64,000 nucleotides of DNA from Ornithodoros turicata (Eukaryota > Arthropoda > Arachnida > Ixodida > Argasidae), in the NCBI RefSeq assembly GCF_037126465.1, contig NC_088208.1, forward strand, positions 39,470,685 through 39,534,684, written 5' to 3'. The notes beneath the pieces are model-generated. The model did no database searches. It was not told where the DNA came from and was given only the letters and a program-made list of their open reading frames with translations. The number at the start of each line of letters is the position of its first letter. Position 1 is the stretch's first letter. Position numbers and translations under genes: made by a program. This document shows, piece after piece, positions 9,362-21,077 of this stretch.

Positions 9362-12300
9362 TTATTCTTCCACTTCAACGTCGTGTTGCTCTTCGTATCT
9401 GCACTTGTCAGCGTCATAGACCAGGTGTTTTTCCGGTCCACACAGCAACTGATAGATGAACAGGCAGCAACGGTTCACTTTCTTTACATAATCACCCATG
9501 ACCCAAAGCTGGCACGCTGGTTTGCCATCTGTGGTGGAATGACATCAGCATGTTACTTGACACTTTTGACACAAAAATATCCCATGGTATCTTGGACGTC
9601 GTGTACTATCACCTCTGGGTAACAATAGTCAGTGACAAGTCGTTTGTCAAGTCAACAATTTTGTCGACAACAAGTTTGTCAACAATTGTCAGTGACAAGT
9701 CGACAATTCATTTTTCTAGCTTCACTTAATTTCATTTTTACAGCTATATAACTTCACCACATAGCCCGCTCCTACACTCTTAAAAATGAGTTTCACCGCA
9801 TGGCACGCTCCTAGCCAACCATCATCTCGAATGATTTCGTTCTCGACCGTGATTTGTTGAAAACGGGAGGCGTACGCCTTTTTTGTGACACTTATGCTGT
9901 TCATAATTGTCACAAAAAAGGCGTACGCCTCCCGTTTTCAACAAATCGGGGCAGATAACGATATCATTCGAGATAATGGTTGGCTAGGAGCGTGCTATGC
10001 GGTGAAGTTCATTTTTAAGAGTGTAGACAACCATCATTCCGAGTGATATCATTCTGTGTCCTGATTTGTTCAAAATGGGGGGTGGCGCTTATCTGGGACA
10101 AGCATAATGTGTCTCAGATAGGCGCCTCCTCCCATTTTCAACAAATCAATGCAGAGAATGATATCATTCGGAATGATGGTTGGCTAGGAGCGTGTTATGT
10201 GGTGAAGTTCTGTTTTAGCGCTGTACACTGTTAAAACAGAAATTCACCACATAGCACGCTCCTAGCCAACCATCATTCCGAATGATATCATTCAGTCTCC
10301 TGATTTGTTCAAAACAGGGGGAGGAGCCTATCTGGGACAAGCATAATGTGTCCCAGATTGGCGCCTCCTCGCATAACTAGACAAAAAACTAGAGAACTCC
10401 GACTTAACATAACAAAATAACAAGTCGGAGTTCTCTACTGTTTTGTCTAGTTATGTCGTCTCCAGGCTTTTGGAATATTTTTGCGCCTCCTCCCATTTTC
10501 AGCAAATGACGACACAGAATGATATCATTCGGAATGACGGTTGGCTAGGGGAGTGCTATGTGGTGAAGTTCTGTTTTCACAGTGTAGTTACATAATCACA
10601 TTACCCGCGCAAAACACATGTTAAGGTGATGACTTGCCTTTTTCGTAATGAGGGATCCTTACGATTCCACAGGTCTTATAATCCGAAAACACCATCGGAT
10701 ACGGATACCCTTCTCCCTCTGAAAAGTATGCGCAATTTATTCTCTTGACATAGTTCGTTGTATTCGATTAATGTATGCCGTTTCGGGCAAAAGAAAGCGC
10801 ATAATGCAGTCACACGCGGTCATTCTCATCCTCAGATCATTCTCTCCACTATCTCTTTTTGGGGGAAAGAACTTTCGAATGTAGTTCCGTACGTGCACTT
10901 ATGGCTCCAAAAAAAGACGAACAATACAAAAGTGGCATGACCTGAAAGAGCAAAACGTTTGCGAACGACTGATACCGGGATCAACCAGGAACGTGGAAAA
11001 CTAAATAACGAAGAACAAAATTAACCGATAACAATCTTGAGCTGGGGTAGTCGGTGTGTATGTGTTTTTAATACCGGTGTTACACGGGTAGCCCTGTTCG
11101 ACTTTTCTATATGGTCTCTATTGTTTTTCTTTGTTTACATCTATAAGTGTACTGTACGGAACTACACCCGAACTTTCAACCAGCTTCTTTAATCCACACT
11201 CTTAAAAATGAACTTCACCACATAGCACGCTCCTAGCCAACCATCATCCCAAATGACCGCGCTCTCGCCCCCCGATTTGTTTAAAACGGAAGGCGGAGCC
11301 TATTTTGTGCCATGCATAATGGCACAAAATAGGCTCCTCCTCCAGTTTTCAACAAATCAGATGCGAGAACGCTGTCATTCGGGATGATGGTTGGCTAGGG
11401 GCGTGCTATGTGGTGAAGTTCATTTTTAAGAGCGCAGTGCGGGTGACGGCGCGTCATGAAGCTGCTTCTGGCTTTGCGCTATTGTGATGACGATTACAGT
11501 TGCGATGTTGTTGGTGATGATGACGATTTAATAAAGGTTGTGAATTCATAATGCGCATATCTTTATTTAACATGACAGTACGTGCTAATTAAAACCCGAA
11601 TGTTGTGACGCTACACTCTTAAAAAATTATCCTCCCTGCCTAGAACGCTCCTAGCCAACCATCATCCCGAATGACACCGTTCTCGACCGTGATTTGTTGA
11701 AAACGGGAGGCGTACACCATTTTTGTACCAATTATGTACTGCGTAAGTGGTACGAAAAAGGCGTACGCCTCCCGTTTTCAACAAATCTCGGGCGAGAACG
11801 ATGTCATTCGGGATGATGGTTGGCTAGGAGCGTGCTATGCGGTGAAGTTCATTTTTAAGAGTGTAGCTACGTCCTTGCTACGCACCCAGTATTTTAATAC
11901 TAAACTCTAAAAACAGAACCTCACCGCATAGCACGCTGTGCGCCAACCATTGCCGCGAATGATACGGTTATCGCTACTGGTTCGAAGAGAGAGGTGGGCG
12001 TACGCCTTTTTGTGACAATTTGGATATATGAAAATTGCCGCAAAAAGGCGTACGCCCCCTCTCTCTTCAAATCAGAAGCGATAACTCTATCATTTTTGGC
12101 AATGGTTGGAGCACAGCGTGCTATGCGGTGAAGTTCTGTTTTTAGAGTGTACAGACATGCGACCAAGGAACGTCGCGTAACCGATAGAATGTCCACCGTT
12201 TATGTGACAAAGATGACATATCCACTTACCCTTGTCGTACGATCCTACAAGAATGTTGGACTGGTTGTACCCTTCAGTACGGTTCACCCGGAAGTATGCC

Positions 12301-15300
12301 ACAAAGTGTACACTGTAAAATACAGAAAATGTAAACGTTGACAAATCATCTTTCATGCTATTGCTCTCTGGACTTGTGGTGCAGCCAGTAGGAACCCGAA
12401 TGCTAAGGCATACATGCCGTTTTCACCGCTTCCGCTTTTGGTGCCAAAACGACATCCGGTTCCAGTGCAAACACGGGCTGCGTTCCAATACCCCGGTTAG
12501 TCGACTGCCTAGCGGTCTGACCGGAAGTGCCGCCATGTTAAGTCTCGTTCCAAATCTCGCCAAGTCCGCTATTCAGTCGGCTACCGCCTAGTGCGCATCG
12601 ATGCAGACTAGTTATACGCCTGACCATCTGACAGCCGGGATGGAGACGCACGTTGACGGTACCAGCGTACCCGCTGTTTCTGCTGGCTTTAAATGTAAAG
12701 TTGCACATAGTGGTATGTTTTTTTTTTTTAACTGCGTAGAGAGTTGCAACACATGTTTAGTTGTGAAGGTGACAGTTTATGCACGATGTCCTACAAACTT
12801 AGCGCATTACAGTCCTGCTGCGCTTGCGCCGTACGCATTTCTCGCGTGAGCAACGAGATGGCGCCACAGGCGCCTCGGCTAGGCAAGCCTGTTCCAATAG
12901 TGACAAGCAAAGGGGTCTACTCAGCTGCCTAGTCAGGCGGCTTCGCGGGCGCGAGGCATTGGAACACAGCCACGCCCTGCGCGAACCACTGTGCCGGATG
13001 TCTTCGTGGCACCGGAAGTTGTGGCGGGCGCTTGTTTATGTTTACCCGAGAATGTCATGCGGGTAAACAGACGTCACAGAGATGCGGAACGGAACGTTGT
13101 CTATGTATATTGTTTGTAGAGTTAGCACTTGTGTTGTTTAGGACAGACTAAACTTGTTTTGTATATCGCCTGACAGCAGCAGCTATAGGAAACTAGAGAA
13201 AATACCTTATTATTTCTTCCCAAAAGTGTCCATCTGCCCGCACACAGATACAGGAGTGTACCATATTGATCTACCTTTCGTTTTGTGCTTGCGTTACTGG
13301 CCACTTAGAGGGTGATGGATATGTCCGCTTTCCCTGTACATTTTGCTTGGACCTGAACGCTCTTGAGCCACATGTGTAGCGACCTTTTCAAGCCCTGATG
13401 AATCACTTTCCGAAGGATGGGTACCACCTACGCTTGGACAGCTGCTTTCAGTTCATAACCCGAACTGGAATCTGGGCAGGGGCATTTTGCCGTGATACAG
13501 AAGAGGTGATAAACAGATGATGGACAGGATGTCGCAGTATAAATCCAAACGCTTCCGGTTTTACGCTACAGGCAGTGGTTTGGGCACCCACTAGGCAGAG
13601 ACCTTCCTCATCATGAGGTGCTCCTGCGATGCAATCTGTTCCTGGAGAGTCCCGAGACCGCAGTTTCTTTCTGCGAACGTTGATGAAACTGTTCCCAGGT
13701 TAATCTGTTCCACACGTGCGATGTTCGCTGGGGGTCCATTACAGTCACTGTCCTTCCGCAACTGGTCCCTGAATCCTTTGAGATACGAGGCCATGTTTCC
13801 AACACACCACTCAATCATTGACGAGTTTTGGTGTGACTCTTCATGGTCTTCACGCACTACACCAGCAGCCCTCTGTAACCCTCTGCCGTTCTTGCATGGA
13901 ACAACGTCATCAAGCCGTTAAGCGCTGACCCTGTTGGTTCTCCTCGATCTTGCACGGTCGTGCACTCACAGTGTTATTGGAAACGCCTTGGAGTTATTGA
14001 AGCATGGGAGGTACGCGGGTTCGAATCCCGGTGCCGGGTGTGATGTCTGGGGTTTTTCCTGAACGCTTTCCAGAGACGCTTTCAGACATATGTCGGCACA
14101 GTTCCATTAGAAGTCGGCCCAGGACGCACATTCCCGCAGGGCGTCAGTCGTGACGTTGCCCACCTCTGTGATGGGTAGAAATCCAGCGAACCGGTAGAGA
14201 TGTAGGAAGGGAGTTGCCTCAGGACAGAAGCCGCCGATATTTCGAACAGAGACTGTTCTTCTTCTGGGCACCGTGCGGTGGGCACCGAGGACGGTGCCCA
14301 GAAGAAGAACAGTCTCTGTTCGAAATATCGGCGGCTTCTGTCCTGAGGCAACTCCCTTCCCCCACCTCTGTGAGGCCGACAACGGCGAGCCCTTTCACCA
14401 CCACCGGGAACGCCATCTAGCGTCTTTGCATTCTGCCCGTGTGAACAAGTGCTGCCCCGTGCGGGCACTGTATAATGTTACGCATGTAAATGTGTTGGAT
14501 ACTGCTCTCCAGCGTTGAATCACCGCATGTCATAGTCGCGATTTATCTGTTCATCTTGTTGTGTTGGGCATTGTTGTATTGGATATCGGTGACGGTCAAA
14601 TCAAACACACAGCTGTGGGTGGCAGATGATTGAGAAACGTAAATCAATATGGCACGCCCCTGGTATGTTTAGTATGCATGATACAGCAGGAAGACACAGA
14701 GAATGGAGCCACGGACCCGACTTAGTTGGTTGCCGACCTGTCGTGCGCTGAAGACGCGCTCCCAAGCTGCTTAACTCAGGCGCTGGTCTTGGGGATACGA
14801 GGCTTTGCCTCTCTTTGCCTGGTGTTGTGAAGTTTCGGTTCTTTTAAGGTAATAAACCTTCTTGCTTGGGATTATGCTTTCATATAAGTCAGCTTTTTTT
14901 TCTCCCATGCTACTGGCAGAGGGCTTAGAACCCCCAAGTGGCAATAAGGCGAACTCACTACTTAAGAAGTCTATCGGGAATTTTTGTTCGTAGGGTTCTT
15001 CCTCGCTAGTTTTAAACACAAGACATGTACAGGCGTGTTTCCTTTGAGTTTATCTAGGGAATGGATATTTTTGAAGGCCTGATGCGATCCACTGATTTTT
15101 GGCAAATTAAAGTTTGTCAAATTATCAGTACGTGGGAGTCTATGGGAGATGCAACAAAATCGCTTCTCTCGGCCCGCCCGCCCGCGATATTTAGACCAAA
15201 ATGATGCCATTCCCTGCAGTAACAGCCAGGGTATTGATTGCAAGCAACAAATTTGACAAACTCACTGCGCTTTTTCAGATCCCTGCGAATGAAAATAATG

Positions 15301-17131
15301 GCTTTGTTGTTTCCTAGCATGTCCTGCAAGCTACGCACCCAACCCAAGCTGCACCCAACCCAAAATATATAAAAAGAAGTTTGTTAGCAAACTATCAAAA
15401 ACAACACAGCGTTGTTTGATTGACTGAAAAAAGAAAAAAAGTATAGATGTTAGTCACAAAACACTCGGGACTCGCAGCTCCGGTACGCGTTACTTAGGGT
15501 TTGATACACGTTGTTTGATATTTCCTTATCTTACGTATTTCGCATCGATTCCGCTAGGATTTTCAGAGTTTCAGAAAAAAAAAATCCATCACTAAGCGTT
15601 TCCAAGGTAGAGTATAGAGAGAGAGAGAGAGCGTAGAGAGTATATATGAGTATGATATTACTTACTCAATGTGATCCTTTTTACTTCTGTCGATATAGCT
15701 TAAGTCAACTGTCGCCACATTATTGTTAGCGTCCAACAAGTTACCCTTGACGCACTTGCTGTCGTTGCCATACATGAGGTCATGTTCGAAGGAACGCATG
15801 TACAGGTGAAGCGTCTTGTTTGCAGTGATGAACTGAAATACACGCGTGCCGTCTGTTTAGCAACACTCATGGCCACTTTAGGCCACTCATGGTTATACTG
15901 GGGGATACCGCATCCTTTTCATTAATTTTCGGGTGGACCGCTTTCGGGCGGGTTGACAACGGCCACAAATATATGTAGGGACGATGATTGAGGAAAATTG
16001 GACAGACAGAAGTGGCACTGATAAAGGCGGATCTTCGATTCCTTACCCCTTACACACACATACGTAAGGCTTAGCAAAAAACAAGCCATTACATATCTGT
16101 GCAAACCGGACTCACTTTGATCCCTGATCCCTACACAAGACAGTCTTGATATTAATATACACAGTGTGCGTGCAGATAAACCTAACTGACATTCGCAAGC
16201 GTAACTTCGTTGTCTAGTTACCTGTGGGACTTCCAGTGGCGCATAATGGCGTATTTATGCGTGCTAAAGCTACAAAAAAATCCTGGAAGCAGTACTCAGC
16301 GTAAATAAAGAAACAGAACGAGAAAACTTCGGCTGCCATGCATTAGAATAGGGCAACATAGCGGTGTCAGATGAGCTGTATGCAGGTGCGGCTCGGAGCA
16401 CTACCGATGAGCATCCATGTGGGACACCGTTTCGCTTCCTGCACCGATAGCACCGCTAGCGTTACCTAAATATAACTCACCTGAGGCCGCCATGTTGCCT
16501 TATATTCTAATGCATGAAAGCCGACGTTTTCGCGCTCTGTTTTCTTTTTCTTTTTTTTTCTTTTTTTCACGCTGAGTATGGCTTTCTGAATTGTTTTGTA
16601 GCTTTCTCACGCATAGATACGCCATCGAGCGCCGCCGGGAGTTCCTCAGGTAAATAGACAAAGAGTTGCATGTGCAAATGCTAGTTAGGTTCATCTGTGC
16701 ACACGACCGGCATATCTCAGTGATTCACAGTGGCTACATCACTCCTCAACATGCATGAGTAGCATTAGTGTTCAAGAAACCTGAAGCAGTTCCCAAAGTG
16801 CTTTGCTAATTAAATAAAGTGCGGGTACCCGCGATATAATACCTAGTATAATATCGAGTATAAGAGTTAACGCCCCGCAACCCGCAAACATGCACTAGCG
16901 TGTAAGTCATGTGATGCGTTTCTTAAAGCTCTAGCTCTGAAGAAAACATTTCCAATGGCTCACCTTCCATGCGTCCTGGGACTTCCCAAGTCGTGGTAGC
17001 GTTTCCGCGTAGTTCTTAACTTCCACTTTGGCAAGGGGTGTGTACGGAAGAGAATTTTTAGAAGCGAGTAGAACCTGTGCTGTGCCAAGGCACAACTGCG
17101 CTGCAAAAAGTAAAAGTACTTGCGAAGACAT
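9362..17131 (-). CDS. Tick lipocalin, complete (5 exons, ~221 aa)
   Basis: Predicted secreted tick lipocalin. Exons on the minus strand: 16964-17131, 15666-15832, 12230-12312 (83 nt), 10638-10718 (81 nt) and 9362-9528. Reading phase is kept throughout (0, 2, 1, 1). Exon 1 gives a signal peptide (MSSQVLLLFAAQLCLGTAQ) and ends at SQDAWK. Exon 2 begins FITANKTLHLY with an NKT glycosylation site and contains SKCVKG. Exon 3 contains NRTEG. Exon 4 encodes PMVFSDYKTCGIVRIP. Exon 5 encodes ACQLW, RCC, LLCG and DKC and ends with an acidic EVEE tail. The exon 4 donor is GCAAGT, so intron 4 would be GC-AG. AATAAA overlaps the stop codon (9361-9366). TATTTAG at 17185-17191 may be a TATA box. Introns hold seven family 1 MITEs and a SINE. 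Confidence 0.85.
9602..9722. repeat. GTCAACAATTGTCAGTGACAAGTCGAC short repeats
   Basis: AGTGACAAGTCG, TTGTCAACAA and GTCGACAA units recur several times within about 120 bp in intron 4 of the lipocalin gene. This is locally repetitive sequence of unknown origin. Confidence 0.6.
9775..10023. mobile_element. Palindromic MITE, family 1 subfamily a
   Basis: TA-flanked. The two arms pair almost perfectly, including the central AAAAAGGCGTACGCCTCCCG block. A piece of another copy (ACTTCACCACATAGCCCGCT) precedes it at 9751-9772. Confidence 0.9.
10026..10223. mobile_element. Family 1 MITE subfamily b, left-truncated
   Basis: It begins at CAACCATCATTCCGAGTGAT without the outer TIR, and ends in GTTCTGTTTTAGCGCTG before TA. 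It shares a boundary with the neighbouring copies on both sides, so three MITEs are stacked. Confidence 0.82.
10226..10584. mobile_element. Family 1 MITE subfamily b carrying a nested hairpin element
   Basis: Complete TA-flanked MITE with CACTGTTAAAACAGAA ends. Its right arm is interrupted at GCGCCTCCTC by the 10371-10482 hairpin element. The intact arrangement is visible in the neighbouring copy at 10026-10223. Confidence 0.88.
10371..10482 (+). mobile_element. Hairpin-tail element 1 (10-bp target duplication)
   Basis: Arms 10372-10405 and 10422-10455 pair over 34 bp with 2 mismatches. A 27-nt unpaired tail (10456-10482) follows, beginning TCGTCTCCAGG. GCGCCTCCTC flanks the insert at 10361-10370 and 10483-10492, and the neighbouring MITE shows the uninterrupted target. 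See the finding on this group. Confidence 0.82.
11197..11434. mobile_element. Palindromic MITE, family 1 subfamily a
   Basis: Both TIRs are complete. The interior carries the AAAATAGGCTCC arms rather than the AGGCGTACGCC arms. It sits in intron 3 of the 9.4-17.1 kb gene. Confidence 0.88.
11614..11863. mobile_element. Palindromic MITE, family 1 subfamily a
   Basis: TA-flanked, with AGGCGTACGCC arms. The left TIR is slightly diverged (AAAAAATTATCC). Confidence 0.88.
11903..12149. mobile_element. Palindromic MITE, family 1 subfamily c
   Basis: Ends AACTCTAAAAACAGAACC and GTTCTGTTTTTAGAGTG. Sister of the 8116-8352 copy. It lies 80 bp past the donor of exon 3 in the (-) gene. Confidence 0.87.
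12360..13995. other. Intron 2 sequence, no recognised gene
   Basis: Part of intron 2 of the (-) lipocalin gene. On the minus strand 13594-13857 keeps an open frame of 87 codons that does not resemble lipocalin exons. It could be an old transposase fragment, but I cannot name it. The GC-rich block at 12845-13030 has no visible terminal repeats. Confidence 0.4.
13996..14405 (+). mobile_element. tRNA-derived SINE, head-truncated, carrying a nested hairpin element
   Basis: The box B-like GGTTCGAATCCCGGTGCCGG at 14018-14037 is followed by GGGGTTTTTCC, AAGTCGGCCCAGGACGCACA, CCACCTCTGTGAGGCCGAC and CACCACCACC, the same order as in the SINE at 50998-51267. The 5' part including box A is missing. A 190-bp insert splits it at CCCACCTCTGTG. 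Confidence 0.8.
14171..14360 (-). mobile_element. Hairpin-tail element 2 (12-bp target duplication)
   Basis: Arms 14206-14273 and 14292-14359 are perfectly complementary over 68 bp around an 18-nt loop. The unpaired 35-nt part (14171-14205) is a tail when read on the minus strand (CATCTCTACCGGTTCGCTGG). CCCACCTCTGTG is duplicated at 14159-14170 and 14361-14372 inside the SINE, and the other SINE copies carry it once. Confidence 0.82.
15094..15315. repeat. Dispersed repeat, copy 2 of 2
   Basis: Aligns with 3955-4180 over its length. It lies in intron 2 of the (-) lipocalin gene. Confidence 0.72.
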
Positions 17132-17371
17132 GGAGGAACCTATCCTTCTTGGAGTATGTCCACTCGAGTCAACCGTCTTTGCTTCTAAATACTCTTCACT
17201 CTCCAGGAATCCTCTACCTAAGATTGTTATAAGTTTAACACATTTCCTTTTCTACAGCACAATGCCAAGTGCACCGGCTGTGAAAAGGTCACCGCGCTAT
17301 TGAAGTCAGTGCGCGTTTTGTCAAATACCAAATAATGACCTACCGGAAGCTCCATTGTGTTCGCATGAGCG
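17132..17371 (-). promoter_or_regulatory. Upstream region of the 9.4-17.1 kb lipocalin gene
   Basis: Read on the minus strand, TATTTAG at 17185-17191 lies about 55 nt before the start codon and is the only TATA-like site close by. Nothing else can be assigned. Confidence 0.4.
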
Positions 17372-17904
17372 ACGGAAATTGCCTGAGCACGTCTATCTTA
17401 ACCAATAATTAGAGCTCCCGTGAACAAAGAGGAAATTGATTTGAATGGGGGGAATAAACAAACCAATAAGAACAACAACTACTTTATCTTTAACATGATG
17501 AATGGGCAGAATGATGAATGAAGGAACGAAGTACCAAGAGACACGAGACACGCAGACAAACACGGAAAGTTCACGAACACAGTAAATGGTTGAATAACAC
17601 CACGCCTCCCAAATCTCTCCCCTTTCCCCTTTCTCCTCTCCTTCCTCTCCGGGAGTTGTTGGGTATTTAGGAGGCCTGGTGTTATTAAACCATTTACTGT
17701 GTTCGTGAACTTTTCGTGTTTGTCTGCGTGTCTCATGTCTCTAGGTACTTCGTTCCTTCATTCATCATTCTGCGCATTCATCATGTTAAAGATAAAGTAG
17801 TTTTTGTTCTTATTGGTTTGTTGATTCCCCCCATTCAACTCAATTTCCTCTTTGTTCACGGAAGCTCTAATTGATTAAGATAGACGTGCTCAAGCAATTT
17901 CCGT
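17372..17904. repeat. Large foldback (inverted repeat)
   Basis: The left part from ACGGAAATTGCCTGAGCACG and the right part ending GCAATTTCCGT are inverted copies. Shared landmarks are AGATAGACGTGCTC, CAAACCAATAAGAAC, GAACGAAGTACC and TTCACGAACACAGTAAATGG. The arms are roughly 200 bp with small indels around a centre near 17600-17660. No coding frame and no clear target duplication are visible. Confidence 0.8.
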
Positions 17905-17939
17905 GTTTGTCTGCGTGTCCCGTGTCAATCGGTTATTCG

Positions 17940-18200
17940 TTACTTCATCATCATGCACCTCGCCCTTTTGGCGATACTCCACCCAATCGCTGGTGGTGAT
18001 GTGGGGAATGAAATAATGAGCCCTTCACAGTAAGGATGGAAGTCCTATTGTGTCTAGAAAGGTCCAGAGAGCTTTGAGGGCAGAGCGTTGGTGGAGTGGA
18101 TTTTGCCAGGGACCAAGCAACTTTGTTAGAGAGAAGGAATGAGAGAAGAGTCCAACTAAGAGACCCGATACTAATGTTCAACCGAAAAGATACAGACATC
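17940..18200 (-). mobile_element. LINE 3' remnant
   Basis: On the minus strand one frame still reads KLLGPWQNP and ALWTFLDTIGLPSLL before a stop, matching the C-terminus of the LINE at 51836-52132. The 3' part has the same GGCGATACTC...GGAATGAAATAATGAGCCC tail. It is strongly decayed. Confidence 0.72.
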
Positions 18201-19329
18201 CTGATTCCACAAATCTGTAGTTGACTTCGCCATTCACTTAAAACTCAGTATGGAGGAAATACTCGTACGCCACCACTCGGTCTTCTTACGTACCGTAAAT
18301 TGCCGATGCTGAATCGACAATTAGGACACGCAACTATCTAGCAGGAACGATCTCTTCCTAAAACTCACATATGAAACAGATACTACAATGTTTGACATGG
18401 GCCGACAAGCTTCTTGGCTAATTTTTACCGTCCAAAAAAATGCTTAGGTGTTAAATAACCGAATTTTAAAGATCACCACTGCATGTGCGGCTCCGGAGGC
18501 TCCGGCGACAGCGAGATCAGAGTGACGTCACAGCCTAACAGGACGAGTGAGAGGGCTTCGCCCAGGGGAGAAAGGCGCCGTCCAGACGCCCGCACCGCCG
18601 CGGCATCCCTTTTTTGAAGGCCGTGCTCTGATTGGTGGTGTAGGGAATGACGATTTCGCTTTTTTCCAGAGAGGTAATTCCAGCATACTCTCAGCGTCCG
18701 GCGTCTGCTCTTGTCACGCATTCCGTCGAATAACAGTCAAACTAAGCCACTATTTCACATGGGATTTTCGATGCCATGATTAGCGTTGCACGAGCAATAA
18801 AATTACACAGTAGTTTCGAAATCGACTGGAACGTTTGCGACAATCCCTCCGTTGACAGTACCGCACGCCGATATCGTCACCTAAACTGCGGCCTCGTTGA
18901 GGGATAGCAAGCCTTCTCCAGGATGGCTAACCTTCCTTACCCCATAATCAACAACAACTACAAGACACTCACTCACTCTTGACACATTCTCGTTTGCATT
19001 TTCTTCCGCGTACTTTCGCATTCCGACATGGACCAACAAAGCGCTCGGGCGTTGATGAGGCTTACATGCTGTGTTTCTACTAATTCTCATTTGCCTTACT
19101 TACGTACCTTCTCAATGGATAGGAGAGTTTAATAGCAAAGACGAATTGTATCGACATCATGGTCATGTTAAAATACAGAATTATAGCTTATAATATAGAA
19201 AAGTGCAAAGTCCTGCAATCCTGGATTGAACCAAAAGATTAAGGTCTGGCTCCGCTAATATAATACCAGCGGTTTCCGACCTAAGGCGCGTTCGACGGAA
19301 TTCAGACTAGGTCTTTAAAAAAAATCAAA

Positions 19330-21075
19330 TTGGGAGTAGATTTACGCGTATGCTGCACGTGCTGCAGGGTATAGGGCTGTGGATAATTTGGACCATTTGG
19401 GGTTCTTTTGACCTTGCGCCGGAAATCTCCGACACACGGTGCTCGAAGCAATGTTTACCTCCTCCAGATTCGGTATGATCCTATGGACCTATTTTTTTAC
19501 CTTTCAGGTTTACAATTGACCAGTAGCATGACCCCGTAGCAACAATATCCAGTCGTGGACGCCCAAAGCCAAGCTAGAGACTAGGAGATTGTGGGATCTC
19601 TCTCAAAGTTGCACTGGTTTCTTGAGGTTCTTCCTCAAACTTCGAGTACAGTTCCATGCTGGCGTCCCTGCCTCCCACTACTTCCCAGGACTGACTTTCT
19701 CAGGACTTCCCACGAACCCTCTTACCATCTGTTCTTGTCCACGTTGGCAGTCTGCCAGCATAGCTGTGGTGAAGAGACGGAAATGGACCTTCGAGGAGCA
19801 ATATTGCCAGACTTCTGGGTAGGTTGGACACCACATGACGTAACACTTTTTCAAAACTTGAAATTACTTTTTTAATGCTTCACACTTTACATGGGGAAAC
19901 AATATTGCTGAAGAACAGACACTTAGATTACAATGGCATAAAGTGGGTAGTATTCCGAAGAGACGAGATTTAGTAGGACGACGCACTTCAACTGACCGGG
20001 TATCCGCACAAGCGACTTCGTCTGGCGAGATGTTGGCAAAGGAGAGTGAGGAGGAAAGCATGCGCCAACGAGACGTCGCGGAAGAAATGCTAAGACCATC
20101 CGAACGATGTCTGAAGCGACGGTGGAGAAGTCGCTCAAAAACGTGACGGAGGACGGCGCTGGACGAACGCAGCTAGCTGACGCCGTTCTGTGGAGGGCGC
20201 ACACAACCTCTCGGTAGCAGACGAGTGCACTAGAAGACGTGACGTCCATCACGTGCACTCAAGAAACTATGACAGCGCTCCTGTCGCCCTCGCGTCTCCG
20301 CCGAGATCTCGCCACAGAAATTCGCTCGTGCGGACACCCTGTAACCGTTGATGATGAAGGTAAAAGAAAAAAAATATGGAGATGTGAGCCCGCTCACCGC
20401 GGAATGAGCTACTCCAGATCTAGTAGAGGGGGAAAAAAAAGAATGGTAAAACCGTCTAAGCAGACGAGAGAGCTGCTATGCTAGCTCACTGTTCTTCTTG
20501 CACGCTAAGGTCTTTCGCATGGCTTTGTTGCAGCTGGCTAGGGGTCGAACCCAGATCAACGTGCCCTGAGAGCTTTTTAGAAAGTAGAGAATAGTTAGAG
20601 CAAGTGACTAAGCGCTAGGAGAACAAGGCTTAGCTTCTTTGGAGTATTATAAATGTCACCTCCCCTGGGAAGGACAATGAGAGGGCATTGCAAACGCCAC
20701 TTTGGGTGCTACTTCGCGCGCTCCGGATTCATCTATCCAGGAACGGAACCCGGGTAATAGTGGTGACGTCACGTGGATGACTCCCAATTTCAGCTTCACC
20801 TTTTTCGTGGAACAAGGCTCCTCTCATTCCAACAACACTTTATTTTCACGCGTCATTCCTTGCTCAAAGTCAGTTACACCTTCCTCAACGTCCTGTAGAC
20901 TTCTGGTAGTTGGTAATACCTGCCTTCGCGATGGCTGTCCTCTAAAAAGAGGACGTCTCCGATATTCTACGTACTGTTGAAGATATCTGCGTCGAAACCC
21001 CTAACTTTTAATCTTGTCTCTAATGCGATCTCAAGCAAGTAATGAAAGGACCAGTAGAGCGTTTTGGTTTAGGTG
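19330..21075. other. Copy 1-specific stretch, nothing coding recognised
   Basis: This stretch has no counterpart at 28470-28495 in copy 2, where the flanks are directly joined. Several short frames overlap on both strands at 19590-20260, but none resembles a lipocalin exon or a known transposon protein. Confidence 0.5.
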
Positions 21076-21077
21076 AA

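Noticed and set aside
13591..13857. An 88-codon minus-strand ORF as a domesticated transposase
   Set aside because: It looks protein-like, but I recognise no family motif and it overlaps equally long frames on the other strand.
14018..14037. tRNA gene-like box B sequences (also near 51044, 55740 and 63920)
   Set aside because: They belong to SINEs: the same non-tRNA body follows each, and no cloverleaf with a proper anticodon arm can be drawn.
14771..15019. An 82-codon minus-strand ORF in intron 2 as a lipocalin exon
   Set aside because: No matching splice phase and no lipocalin motif. The real exon 3 is at 12230-12312.
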